Below, piece after piece: positions 17,510 through 26,250 of a stretch of 64,000 nt of DNA. Made by a program: the position numbers and the translations under genes. Position 1 is the stretch's first letter; each line of letters opens with the position of its first letter. The stretch is from Nocardia tengchongensis (GTDB lineage: Bacteria; Actinomycetota; Actinomycetes; Mycobacteriales; Mycobacteriaceae), in contig NZ_CP074371.1 in assembly GCF_018362975.1 (NCBI RefSeq), positions 682,001 through 746,000 on the forward strand, written 5' to 3'. The notes under the pieces are model-generated. The model did no database searches. It had not been told where the DNA came from and saw only the letters and a program-made list of their open reading frames with translations.

Positions 17510-18622
17510 GTGTCCTCCTCGGTTGCCAGTCCGATCTTGCAGGTTCCAGGGGCTGTCGCGGGGCTGCCGGAGTCACCGGATGCCGCGGTCGCGTGGCATT
17601 ACGGCGACCCCTTCGGGGAGCAGCGCGCGGCGATCCAGGGGGTCGCGGTGGTCGATCGCTCCCACCGGTTCGTGCTCTCCATCACCGGCAAGGAACGGCT
17701 GAGCTGGCTCAACACCATCTCCAGCCAGGCCGTCGCCGATCTGGGCGACGGGGAGTCCGCGGAGGATCTGGATCTGGATCTCAACGGCCGGGTGCTCAAT
17801 CACTTCGTCCTCACCGACCTGGACGGCACGGTGTGGATCGACACCGAGGGCGCGCGCGGACCCGATCTGCTGAACTTCCTGCAGAAGATGGTCTTCTGGG
17901 CCGACGCCAAGCCCGTCGACGCCAATGACCATGCGGTGCTGAGCCTGCTGGGCCCCGGCGTGGCCGGACTCACCGAAACCCTGGGAGTGCCCGCCCTTCC
18001 CGACACCTACCGCGCGGTGCCGCTGCCCGGCGGCGGCTTCCTGCGCCGCATGCCGTGGCCGACCGCCGACTCCTTCGACCTGCTGGTCCCCCGCGACCAG
18101 CTCGCCGCCTGGTGGACCAAGCTGCGCGACGCGGGCGCGGCGGCCGCGGGCCTGTGGACGTTCGAGGCGCTGCGGGTGGCCGCGCTGCGCCCGCGCCTGG
18201 GCCTCGACACCGACGACCGCACCATCCCGCACGAGGTGAACTGGATCGGCGGCCCCGCCGAACACGGTGCCGTGCACCTGAACAAGGGCTGCTACCGCGG
18301 TCAGGAGACGGTCGCGCGGGTGCACAATCTCGGCAAGCCGCCCCGGCATCTGGTGCTGCTGCACCTGGACGGTTCCGCGGATTCCCGCCCGGCGACCGGT
18401 GATCCGGTGACCGCGGGCGGCCGCGCGGTCGGCACACTGGGCACCATCGTCGACCACTACGAGCTCGGCCCGATCGCGCTGGCCCTGATCAAACGCACCA
18501 TCCCGGTCGACACCGAGCTGGTGGCGGGCCCGTGCGCGGCGGCCATCGACGCGGATTCGTTTCCGTCGCACGACGAACCGCAGGCCGGCCGGCTCGCCGT
18601 CGACAAGCTGCGCGGCCGGTGA
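17510..18622 (+). CDS. ygfZ: YgfZ/GcvT family folate-binding protein (Fe-S cluster repair factor)
   Basis: 370 aa. It resembles the T-protein fold and carries the diagnostic YgfZ motif KGCYRGQE near residue 261, whose Cys is needed in E. coli for folate-dependent maintenance of iron-sulfur enzymes such as MiaB. N-terminal segments VVDRSHRFVLSITGKERLSWLN also match. The GTG start at 17510 follows a purine-rich stretch. The stop overlaps the next start (GTGA), so it is coupled to the MOSC gene. Confidence 0.88.
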   Translation: MSSSVASPILQVPGAVAGLPESPDAAVAWHYGDPFGEQRAAIQGVAVVDRSHRFVLSITGKERLSWLNTISSQAVADLGDGESAEDLDLDLNGRVLNHFVLTDLDGTVWIDTEGARGPDLLNFLQKMVFWADAKPVDANDHAVLSLLGPGVAGLTETLGVPALPDTYRAVPLPGGGFLRRMPWPTADSFDLLVPRDQLAAWWTKLRDAGAAAAGLWTFEALRVAALRPRLGLDTDDRTIPHEVNWIGGPAEHGAVHLNKGCYRGQETVARVHNLGKPPRHLVLLHLDGSADSRPATGDPVTAGGRAVGTLGTIVDHYELGPIALALIKRTIPVDTELVAGPCAAAIDADSFPSHDEPQAGRLAVDKLRGR

Positions 18623-19284
18623 CCGGCGCCGTCGGCCGGGTGCTGGCCGTCTGCGTGGTGCACGCCGAGCTCGAGGTGCCCGCCAAGTCCTCGAAGGTGG
18701 GTCGCACCGCCATCGACAAACGTCCGGTGCCGCACCGGGTTCCGGTGCGGGCGCTGGGCCTGGACGGTGACCACGTGTGCGACACCGCGCATCACGGCGG
18801 CACCCATCAGGCCGTCTACGCCTACGCCGAAGAGGATGCCCAGCGCTGGTCCGCCGAACTGAACCGCGACCTCGCGGCGGGCTGGTTCGGCGAGAACCTG
18901 CGGCTGGCGGGCCTTCCGGTCAGCGATGCCGTGATCGGTGAACGCTGGACGATCGGCGACACGCTCCTGGAGGTGTCCGCGCCGCGCGTCCCGTGCTCCA
19001 CCTTCCAGTGGCACGCCAACGAGCAGCAGTGGGTGAAACGCTTCACGGCACAGGCGAATACGGGTGCTTACCTGCGGGTGCTGACCGAGGGCACGATCGG
19101 CGCGGGCGACGAGGTGCGGGTGGTGTACGTCCCCGAGCACGGGGTCACCGTGCGCGAGTTGTTCACCGGCGCGGACCCCGATCGCCTGGATCTGCTGGCC
19201 GCGGTCGAGCCGACCATCTCCGACGATGTCCGCATGCAGATCGACCGTCACCGTCGCCGCCATGCCGCGGCGGCCCGCCGATGA
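18619..19284 (+). CDS. MOSC domain protein (YiiM-like)
   Basis: 221 aa. The GTG at 18619 overlaps the ygfZ stop by 4 bp and gives a natural MTGAVGRVLAVCVVHAELE start. The MOSC domain holds HHGGTHQAVYAYAEED, GWFGENLRLAGL and the conserved Cys in APRVPCSTFQWHANEQQW (near residue 127). MOSC proteins bind sulfur at this Cys and act with molybdenum cofactor or in detoxification of hydroxylated bases (YiiM). Substrate cannot be read from sequence. It is followed after 10 bp by the asparaginase gene. Confidence 0.87.
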   Translation: MTGAVGRVLAVCVVHAELEVPAKSSKVGRTAIDKRPVPHRVPVRALGLDGDHVCDTAHHGGTHQAVYAYAEEDAQRWSAELNRDLAAGWFGENLRLAGLPVSDAVIGERWTIGDTLLEVSAPRVPCSTFQWHANEQQWVKRFTAQANTGAYLRVLTEGTIGAGDEVRVVYVPEHGVTVRELFTGADPDRLDLLAAVEPTISDDVRMQIDRHRRRHAAAARR

Positions 19285-19294
19285 AGGGGACCCG

Positions 19295-20257
19295 ATGAGC
19301 GTCGATCTGGTCGAGGTGGTGCGGTCCGGTTTCCGCGAGTGCGTGCACCGCGGTTCCGCGGTGGTGCTGCGCCCGGACGGTGAACCGCTGGTGGAGGTGG
19401 GCGCGGTGCACGGCCCGATCTTCCCGCGCTCCACCAACAAGCCGCTGCAGGCGCTCACCCTGCTGCGCAACGGTTTCGAACCGGTCGACGACGCCGAGCT
19501 GGCCATCGCCACCGCCTCGCATTTCGGCGAACCGGATCACGTGCAGCTGGTGCACCGGCTGCTGGACCGCTTCGGTTTCACCGAGAACGACCTCGAGTGC
19601 CCGCCGGATCTGCCGTTCGAGGATCAGGCCCGCGCCCACGCGCTGGCCGGCGGTGACCGCGGGCAGGCGGCCCGCCGAATCTTCATGAACTGCTCCGGCA
19701 AACATGCCGCCATGCTCGCGACCTGCGTGATCAACGACTGGCCGACCCGCGGCTATCTGGAGGTCGGGCATCCGCTGCAGCAGGCGGTGCTGGCGACGGT
19801 GGCCGATGTGACCGGGGAACCGGAGACCGATCTCGGTATCGACGGGTGCGGCCTGCCCATCGTGCCGGTATCGCTGGTGAATCTGGCCCGCGCCTACGCG
19901 GCCTTCGCGACCGCACCCGTCGATACCCCGGAACGCCGGGTCGCGGACGCGATTCGCGCGCATCCGCGAGTGATTTCCGGCACGGACGGCCCCGATTTCC
20001 GGGTGATGACGGCGACGCCGGGACTGGTGTGCAAGATCGGCGCGGATGGGGTGCACGCCGGTGCGCTGCCGGACGGTTCGGCGTTCGCGTACAAAATCGA
20101 CGACGGCGCCGATCGTGCGCGACTTCCACTGACGCTGGCCATTCTCCAGCGTATGGGCATCGAGTGGACAGATGCGCACGCTGAGCTGGCGACGCCCGCG
20201 GTGCTGGGCGGCGGCGCTCGCGTGGGCATCATTCGAGCGATTCCCGGCGTCCTGTAG
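19295..20257 (+). CDS. Asparaginase (L-asparaginase II family, PF06089)
   Basis: 320 aa. Motifs RSTNKPLQALTLL, CSGKHAAMLATC and GIDGCGLPIVPVS are typical of the actinobacterial/rhizobial-type asparaginase, which hydrolyses L-asparagine to aspartate and ammonia. I place the start at 19295 (MSVDLVEVVRSGF), preceded by AAGGGGA; the longer in-frame start at 19226 would overlap the MOSC gene. No signal peptide is visible, so it is cytoplasmic. It forms a likely unit with ygfZ and the MOSC gene. Confidence 0.88.
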   Translation: MSVDLVEVVRSGFRECVHRGSAVVLRPDGEPLVEVGAVHGPIFPRSTNKPLQALTLLRNGFEPVDDAELAIATASHFGEPDHVQLVHRLLDRFGFTENDLECPPDLPFEDQARAHALAGGDRGQAARRIFMNCSGKHAAMLATCVINDWPTRGYLEVGHPLQQAVLATVADVTGEPETDLGIDGCGLPIVPVSLVNLARAYAAFATAPVDTPERRVADAIRAHPRVISGTDGPDFRVMTATPGLVCKIGADGVHAGALPDGSAFAYKIDDGADRARLPLTLAILQRMGIEWTDAHAELATPAVLGGGARVGIIRAIPGVL

Positions 20258-20444
20258 TCGCCGGTCGGCACGGTTTTCAGGATCGCCCGGTCGTCGCCGG
20301 TCCCGGCCCCGGGACGTTTATCCCCCACTCCTGGAAGCGCGACCGCCTGACACACGCTAAAGTGTTCGTCAGGAAGAGTATTAATTCGAACGGGGCCGCC
20401 AAACCCACCCCAGGCCGCCCCGCAGTGACGCGAGGGGGTCAGCC

Positions 20445-20657
20445 ATGGGCCGTGGCCGGGCTAAGGCAAAGCAGACCAAGGTTGCACGTGAGCTCAAGTA
20501 CAGCTCACCGTCGACCGACTTCACGAGCCTTCAGCGCGAACTGTCGGGGAGTCCCTCCGACACGCAGCTGAGTGGTGCTGTGCTTTCCGACGAGCACGAC
20601 GCGAAGGACTCGCGTGCGGGCTGGGACGAAGACGACTACGACGACTGGCGTCGCTGA
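20445..20657 (+). CDS. DUF3073 small acidic-tailed protein
   Basis: 70 aa. A basic N-terminus MGRGRAKAKQTKVARELKY is followed by an acidic, tyrosine/tryptophan-containing tail (DEDDYDDWRR), the DUF3073 pattern found across actinobacteria (Rv0810c in M. tuberculosis, from memory). Function unknown. It is an independent gene with its own upstream region (a TAAAGT box near 20358) and terminator. Confidence 0.9.
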   Translation: MGRGRAKAKQTKVARELKYSSPSTDFTSLQRELSGSPSDTQLSGAVLSDEHDAKDSRAGWDEDDYDDWRR

Positions 20658-20676
20658 CCTCGGATTTTCGCCGTGT

Positions 20677-20705
20677 AAGGGAAGGCCTAGTGGGCCTTCC
20701 CCTTT
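20677..20705 (+). terminator. Terminator after the DUF3073 gene
   Basis: GGGAAGGCC (20679-20687) pairs with GGCCTTCCC (20693-20701), flanked by AA and CTTT. Loop TAGTG. It sits 20 nt after the stop codon. Confidence 0.85.
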
Positions 20706-20801
20706 AGCACGTCGATTTGACCCGAGGTCAGAGCCGATCGCTGAAGTTTCCGCGGCGAAATAACAACTGCCGGTTCCCCCTTCCTACCGGCGAAAAGACA
20801 A

Positions 20802-20835
20802 ACGGCCCCGGCACTCTCACGAGCGCCGGGGCCGT
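20802..20835 (-). terminator. Terminator after purM
   Basis: ACGGCCCCGGC (20802-20812) pairs with GCCGGGGCCGT (20825-20835); on the minus strand it is followed by TTTGTCTTTT. It lies 20 nt beyond the purM stop, a classic intrinsic terminator. Confidence 0.88.
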
Positions 20836-20855
20836 CTCCGTCTTGCGGGGCCGAA

Positions 20856-21933
20856 CTAGAACCGCGGGTGGTCTCCCACCAGCGCGACGCGGGCGGCGTC
20901 GGCGTCCTTGGCCTTCTTCACCGTGCCGAGGGTCCAGCAGTCGATGTGGCGGGCGGTGAGGACCGCCAGCGCGCGGTCGGCGTCCTCGGGGGCGACGACG
21001 GCGACCATGCCGACGCCCATGTTGAAGGTCTTCTCCATCTCCAGGCGCTCGACGCGGCCGCGCTGGGCGATCATCTTGAAGACGGGGGCCGGGTTCCAGG
21101 TGCCGCGATCGAGCTCGGCGACGAGTCCGGCGGGGAGCACGCGGGCCAGGTTCTGAGCCAGGCCGCCGCCCGTCACGTGGCAGAAGGTGCGCACGTCGGT
21201 TTCGGCGATCAGGGCCAGGCAGTCCTTGGCGTAGATCTTGGTCGGCTCCAGCAATTCCTCGCCGAGGGTGCGGCCGAACTCCTCGACGTGCCCGGTGAGG
21301 GACATGCGGTCGATGTCGAGCAGCACCTTGCGGGCCAGCGAGTAGCCGTTGGAGTGCAGGCCGGAGGCGCCCATGCCGATCACCACGTCGCCGGGGCGGA
21401 CGCGGTCGGGCCGAGCACGGCGTCGGCTTCGACGACGCCGACACCGGTGCCGGAGATGTCGTAGTCGTCGGCGCCCATCAGGCCGGGGTGCTCGGCGGTC
21501 TCGCCACCGAGCAGCGCGCACCCGGCGATGACGCAGCCCTCGGCGATGCCGGAGACGATCTGCGCGACGCGCTCGGGCACCACCTTGCCGACGGCGATGT
21601 AGTCCTGCAGGAACAGCGGTTCGGCGCCGCAGACCACCAGGTCGTCGACGACCATGGCGACCAGGTCGAGGCCGATGGTGTCGTGCTTGTCCAGAGCCTG
21701 CGCGACCGCGATCTTGGTGCCGACGCCGTCGGTGGAGGCGGCGAGCAGGGGCTCCTTGTAGCCGCCCTTCAGTGCGAACAGTCCTGCGAAGCCGCCGAGT
21801 CCGCCCTGCACTTCGGGGCGGCTGGCCTTCTTGGCCAGGGCGCGAACAGCTCGACTGCGCGGTCACCGGCTTCGATATCGACGCCGGCCGCCGCATACGA
21901 GGCACCGGCACCACTGGGGGTCTGTTCAGTCAT
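20856..21933 (-). CDS. purM: Phosphoribosylformylglycinamidine cyclo-ligase PurM (two frame breaks)
   Basis: Fifth step of purine synthesis (FGAM to AIR, ATP-dependent). Three segments in different frames add up to one PurM. First: [32 protein letters not shown] from 21933. Second: [19 protein letters not shown] ... STDGVGTK ... GGETAEHPG ... EADAVLGP. Third: [19 protein letters not shown] ... to [10 protein letters not shown]. Breaks lie in G runs at 21838-21840 and 21408-21410 (plus strand); adding one base at each gives about 359 aa, normal length. PurM is required for de novo purines, so sequence errors are far more likely than a pseudogene. Confidence 0.9.
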
Positions 21934-22118
21934 TGTGGGGGAGAGCTCCAAGCCGATTCGTCGGATAGATGCCTGCTCACGGTACAGGACCGCGGCTGCG
22001 CGCCTCGCCGGGCCTGCGGCGAGGCGGGCGTGGGCGGGGCGGTTTCCACACCCGTACGGGCGAGAAAAGGGCGGTGCCCGTTCGCTATTGCGCGAACGGG
22101 CACCGGGGCCGTCTTGCG

Positions 22119-23684
22119 CTACGGGCGGCTCAGGGCCGAAGCGTTGGCGTTGTCGGCCAGGAGTTCGGTTTCGGTGGTCCCGGACAGGATGCCCTCGAGC
22201 ACGTTCTTGCCGATGGCGTTCTCGGCCGGCAGCGCGATCGGGTACTCGCCGTCGAAGCAGGCGCAGCACAGCCGCGAGCGCGGCTGTTCGGTGGCGGCGA
22301 CCATGCTGTCGAGGGAGATGTAACCGAGGCTGTCGGCGCCGATGGAGCGGCGCACGCCCTCCACCATGTCGTCGAGGCTCTCGCCGGCAATGCCTTCGGG
22401 GCCCGCGCCGTTGGCGATCAGCTCCGCGCGGGAGGCGAAGTCGATGCCGTAGAAGCAGGGCCACTTGACCGGCGGGGAGGCGATCCGGACGTGGATCTCC
22501 AGGGCGCCCGCCTCGCGCAGCATGCGGATCAACGCGCGCTGGGTGTTGCCGCGCACGATGGAGTCGTCGACCACGATGAGCCGCTTGCCGCGGATCACCT
22601 CGCGAAGCGGGTTGAGCTTCAACCGGATTCCGAGCTGGCGGATGGTCTGGCTGGGCTGGATGAAGGTGCGGCCCACGTAGGCGTTCTTCATCAGGCCCTG
22701 GCCGTAGGGCACGCCGGAGCCCTGCGCGTAGCCGACGGCGGCCGGGGTGCCGGATTCCGGCACCGGGATGACCAGGTCGGCTTCCACCGGGTGCTCGGCG
22801 GCCAGTCGGCGGCCGATGTCTACGCGGGTGGCGTGCACGGAGCGACCCGAGATGGTGGAGTCGGGGCGGGCCAGGTACACGAATTCGAAGACGCAGCCCT
22901 TGGGGGTGGGGTTGGCGAAGCGCAGCGAGCGCACGCCGTCGGCGTCGATGGCGAGCAGTTCACCGGGCTCGATCTCGCGGACGAACGAGGCGCCCACGAT
23001 GTCGAGGGCGGCGGTCTCGCTGGCGACCACCCAGCCGCGGTCCAGGCGGCCCAGGCACAGCGGCCGCACTCCGTGCGGGTCGCGGGCGGCGTAGAGGGTG
23101 TGCTCGTCCATGAAGGTGAGACAGAACGCGCCCTGCAGCGTCGGCAGCAGCTCCATGGCGGCCTGCTCGATGCTCTTGTCGGCGGCGGCGTGCGCGAGCA
23201 GCGCGGTCATCACGTCCGAGTCGGAGGTGGCGGCCATACCGCCGGCCAGCCGGCCGGTGACCAGACCGAGTTCCCGTGCGCGGGCGCTCAATTCGGCGGT
23301 GTTGACCAGGTTTCCGTTGTGGCCCAACGCGATTCCGGTGCCCACCGCGGTGGTGCGGAAGATCGGCTGCGCGTTCTCCCAGGTGGTGGACCCGGTGGTG
23401 GAGTAGCGGCAGTGGCCGACGGCCACATGGCCGGGCATGGCTGCCAGAGTTTGTTCGTCGAAGACCTGGCTCACCAGGCCGAGATCCTTGAAGACCAGCA
23501 CTTGCGAGCCGTCGGCGACCGCGATGCCCGCCGCCTCCTGACCGCGATGCTGCAATGCGTATAGTCCGTAATACGTGAGCTTTGCCACATCTTCGCCCGG
23601 CGCCCAGACACCGAACACACCGCACTCTTCGCGCGGTTCGTTCTCGTCCTGGTCGGGGGTAGTGACTGCGGAGGGGAGAGACAC
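22119..23684 (-). CDS. purF: Amidophosphoribosyltransferase PurF
   Basis: First committed step of purine synthesis: glutamine plus PRPP to phosphoribosylamine. About 521 aa. An N-terminal Ntn glutaminase domain begins after a short propeptide (REECGVFGVWAPGED, nucleophile Cys near residue 21) with the HRGQE motif. The C-terminal PRTase domain has the PRPP loop VVDDSIVRGNT near residue 378. Four Cys near the C-terminus (SRLCCACFDGEYP and upstream) suggest the Fe-S-type PurF. The GTG at 23684 is preferred for the GGGAG about 8 nt upstream. purM follows 185 bp downstream, same strand. Confidence 0.95.
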   Translation of the reverse strand: MSLPSAVTTPDQDENEPREECGVFGVWAPGEDVAKLTYYGLYALQHRGQEAAGIAVADGSQVLVFKDLGLVSQVFDEQTLAAMPGHVAVGHCRYSTTGSTTWENAQPIFRTTAVGTGIALGHNGNLVNTAELSARARELGLVTGRLAGGMAATSDSDVMTALLAHAAADKSIEQAAMELLPTLQGAFCLTFMDEHTLYAARDPHGVRPLCLGRLDRGWVVASETAALDIVGASFVREIEPGELLAIDADGVRSLRFANPTPKGCVFEFVYLARPDSTISGRSVHATRVDIGRRLAAEHPVEADLVIPVPESGTPAAVGYAQGSGVPYGQGLMKNAYVGRTFIQPSQTIRQLGIRLKLNPLREVIRGKRLIVVDDSIVRGNTQRALIRMLREAGALEIHVRIASPPVKWPCFYGIDFASRAELIANGAGPEGIAGESLDDMVEGVRRSIGADSLGYISLDSMVAATEQPRSRLCCACFDGEYPIALPAENAIGKNVLEGILSGTTETELLADNANASALSRP

Positions 23685-23797
23685 CGTTTGCTCCCTGTTC
23701 GGCGGGCTGGGGGCGAGAGCCATTCTACGGGTAACCGCAAGGCAACCCGCCGTTGGGATAACCGGGATGGCAGGGCGTTTGCTGTTAGCGTGCGACG

Positions 23798-25140
23798 GTG
23801 GCGAGCACCGACAGCACCGGTAGTGCGGAAACCGGTCCACGACGCAGGCATCTGAGCCCTTTCCGGTGGGCGTTCCCGATCGTGGTGGTCACCCTGCTGG
23901 CCTCGCTACTGGGCGTGATGTACCTCGATTACGTGGTCGATCCGGAGAAGAATCTGCACGACTTCCCGATCGCGTTGGTGAATCAGGATGTCGGCGACGA
24001 TCTGAAGACCGGCGATCAGGTTCAGCACGTCAACTTCGGCGATCAGGTCGCCGACGGGCTGCGCGCGGCGGTCCCGTCCGATCAGATCGATCTGCGCGTG
24101 CTCGGCATCAACGAGGCGCAGCTGCAGATGCAGTCGGCGCGGGTGTACGGCACCATCATCATTCCGAGCGACTTCTCCAAGCGGCTCGGCATTCTCGGGG
24201 TCGGCAGTGTGGTGCCGGGCGAGATCTCCAAGCCGGTGCTCACCTTGCAGACCAATCCGCGCACCGGCGCGTTCGCGACCGCGGTGGTGCAGAAGTTCGG
24301 CGAGCAGGCGCTCACGCAGGTCAACGATCAGGTCGGCAAGCAGCTGACCGATCAGGTGACCAAGCAGCTGACCCCGCCGCCCGGCGCGCCCCCGACCGAG
24401 TTGTCCGGGGCCACCCGGTTGGTGCTGGCGCAACCGCTGAACATCGTGACCGAGCAGTTCCGGCCGTTACCGGGCGGTTCCGGGGAGGGCCTGACCGCGT
24501 TCTTCTACAGTCTGTTGCTCCTGCTGGTCGGCATGGTCGGGGCGATGATCATCCACCAGCTCATCGACTCGGCTCTCGGTTTCCTGCCGACCGAATGGGG
24601 TCCCTGGTACGTGCACTTCCCGCGGGCTTCGATTTCCCGGCTGAGCACGCTGCTGCTCAAATGGTCGGCGATCGCGGTGATGGCGGTGGTGGTGTCGGCG
24701 GTGCTGGAGGGCATCGCGTCCCTGCTCGGCATGCCGATCGACCGGCCGCTGCTGTTGTTCCTCTACGGCGCGCTGGTGATCGTCGCGGTCGGCTTCACCT
24801 GTGCCTCGACGCTGGCCGCGGTCGGCACCGCGGTTTGATCATCAACTTGATCGTGTTCATCATCCTGGGCCTGCCGTCCTCGGGCGGCACCATCCCGATC
24901 GAGGCGACGCCCAAGTACTTCGGCTGGCTGGCCAAGTTCGAGCCCATGCACCAGGTCTTCCTGGGCACCCGCTCGATCCTCTACTTCTTCGGCGACGGCC
25001 AGGCGGGCCTGACCCGCGGCGTCTGGATGGCGGTCCTGGGCCTGGTGATCGGCGTCGTGTTCGGCCTGTTCATCACCCGCTTCTACGACCGGAAGGGCTT
25101 GGAACGCAAGCCCGCGGCCGCGCCGGAACCGGCGGCGTAG
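23798..25140 (+). CDS. YhgE/Pip-like or DUF3533 membrane protein (frame broken near 24833)
   Basis: ABC-2-permease-like architecture: one N-terminal membrane helix (FPIVVVTLLASLLGVMY), a large extracytoplasmic domain with KNLHDFPIALVNQDVG, then a cluster of membrane helices from about residue 225. The frame stops early at TGA (24836-24838) after ASTLAAVGTAV; the continuation GLIINLIVFIILGLPSSGGTIP to PAAAPEPAA is in another frame. Restoring one G (24832-24833) gives about 447 aa. Such proteins are linked to export or phage-infection-type functions; the role here is unknown. It is divergent from purF. Confidence 0.72.
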
Positions 25141-25143
25141 CGA

Positions 25144-25530
25144 TCAGAGCGGCACGACCGGCAGCCAGCGCGCCACCTCGCCCGCGCGGCTGCCGGAGGC
25201 GGTGACCACCGCCGATTCCACCGCCTCGGTGAAGTCCAGTAGTCCGGTCGCCAGCAACAGCCAAGTCCGAGCATCGGTCTCGACAACATTCGGCGGATTG
25301 CCCCGGGTGTGCCGCGGCCCCTCGATGCATTGCACCGCCACGAACGGCGGCACCCGCACCTCCACCGAATGCCCGGGCGCGTCCGCGGCCATCGCTCGCG
25401 CGGTGCCCCGAACCGCCGCAGCGATCTCGGTGCGCGCAGGGGTTGGCACGGACTCGTCGCGCAGCCACTCCCCCACCGCGGCCACCGCCGCCCGCACCTC
25501 CGCCGGATCCACCGCACCTCGTCGCGCCAT
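25144..25530 (-). CDS. Sterol carrier family protein (SCP-like, Rv0807 type)
   Basis: 128 aa. It resembles the actinobacterial SCP_3 family: VEVRVPPFVAVQCIEGPRHTRGNPPNVVETDARTWLLLATG in the middle. It has no signal peptide and no catalytic residues that I can identify. Position next to purF matches M. tuberculosis Rv0807 from memory. It probably binds a hydrophobic or negatively charged ligand, but function is unproven. It converges with the YhgE-like gene with only 3 bp between stops. Confidence 0.78.
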   Translation of the reverse strand: MARRGAVDPAEVRAAVAAVGEWLRDESVPTPARTEIAAAVRGTARAMAADAPGHSVEVRVPPFVAVQCIEGPRHTRGNPPNVVETDARTWLLLATGLLDFTEAVESAVVTASGSRAGEVARWLPVVPL

Positions 25531-25586
25531 GCCGCGAGGCTACTGCCGCCGGCCGACACCCGCGGGCGGCACCCGGCCGTCGATTG

Positions 25587-26249
25587 TCAGTGCGCCTCGC
25601 GCAGCAGGCGACGCGCGAGGCGCGGGGCGAGCGCGCCGCCCGCGTTGAGGGCCAGGTGCAGCAGGGCCGGGGCGGTGGCGCTGCCGGTGTGGCGGCGCAG
25701 TAGATCGAACAGCAGGCCCGCCCCGGTGGTGAGGGCGACGGTGCCGGTGATCGGATCGGCGGCGGCGCGGGCGGGCTGGATGTGGGAGAGGCCGAAAACC
25801 AGTGCGCCCACACCGGTTCCGAGCTCGCCGGCCGTGCGTTCCAGCAGCGGTGTCAGGGTGGAGCGGTAGACGAGTTCCTCGGTCAGGACGGTGCCGCCGG
25901 GAATGTGCAGGGCGGTCCATTCCAGAGTGGAGACGCCCGGGCCGCGGTCGGCGAGTCCGGCCAGGTGACGGCGGGTGGCCGGAATGGCAAGGGCCGCAGC
26001 GTAGCCGGACAGCACGGTGGCCGCGGCGACGGCTCCGGCCCGAAGGCCGCGGCGGGACAGGAGGTTCGGGTCTCCGCCGAAGGCGACGGCGTACGCGAGC
26101 GCGTAGCCGGTGTTGGCGGCGGTGCGGCCGCGCACGTCCAGGTTCAGCGCCGGGAGCAGGTGATTGCTCCAGATCAGCGGTATTGCCAGGGCGGCCAGGG
26201 TTTTCGGGTGCGGCAGCGCGCGGACCCGGGTGCGCGGCCGATCGCGCAC
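25587..26249 (-). CDS. CPBP family intramembrane metalloprotease
   Basis: 220 aa, with several membrane helices and the CPBP (CAAX protease / bacteriocin-processing-like) motifs: TEELVYRS (EExxxR, near residue 121), GLSHIQPA (near residue 152) and HLALNAGG near the C-terminus, which hold the metal-binding Glu and His residues. It is 1 bp downstream of the hydrolase gene stop and so in the same unit. Substrate unknown. Confidence 0.85.
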   Translation of the reverse strand: MRDRPRTRVRALPHPKTLAALAIPLIWSNHLLPALNLDVRGRTAANTGYALAYAVAFGGDPNLLSRRGLRAGAVAAATVLSGYAAALAIPATRRHLAGLADRGPGVSTLEWTALHIPGGTVLTEELVYRSTLTPLLERTAGELGTGVGALVFGLSHIQPARAAADPITGTVALTTGAGLLFDLLRRHTGSATAPALLHLALNAGGALAPRLARRLLREAH

Positions 26250-26250
26250 G

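Noticed and set aside
20856..21914. purM read as a 352-codon protein beginning MVPVPRMRR
   Set aside because: Its first half is Arg-rich out-of-frame translation; only the C-terminal part is PurM. Two missing bases explain it better.
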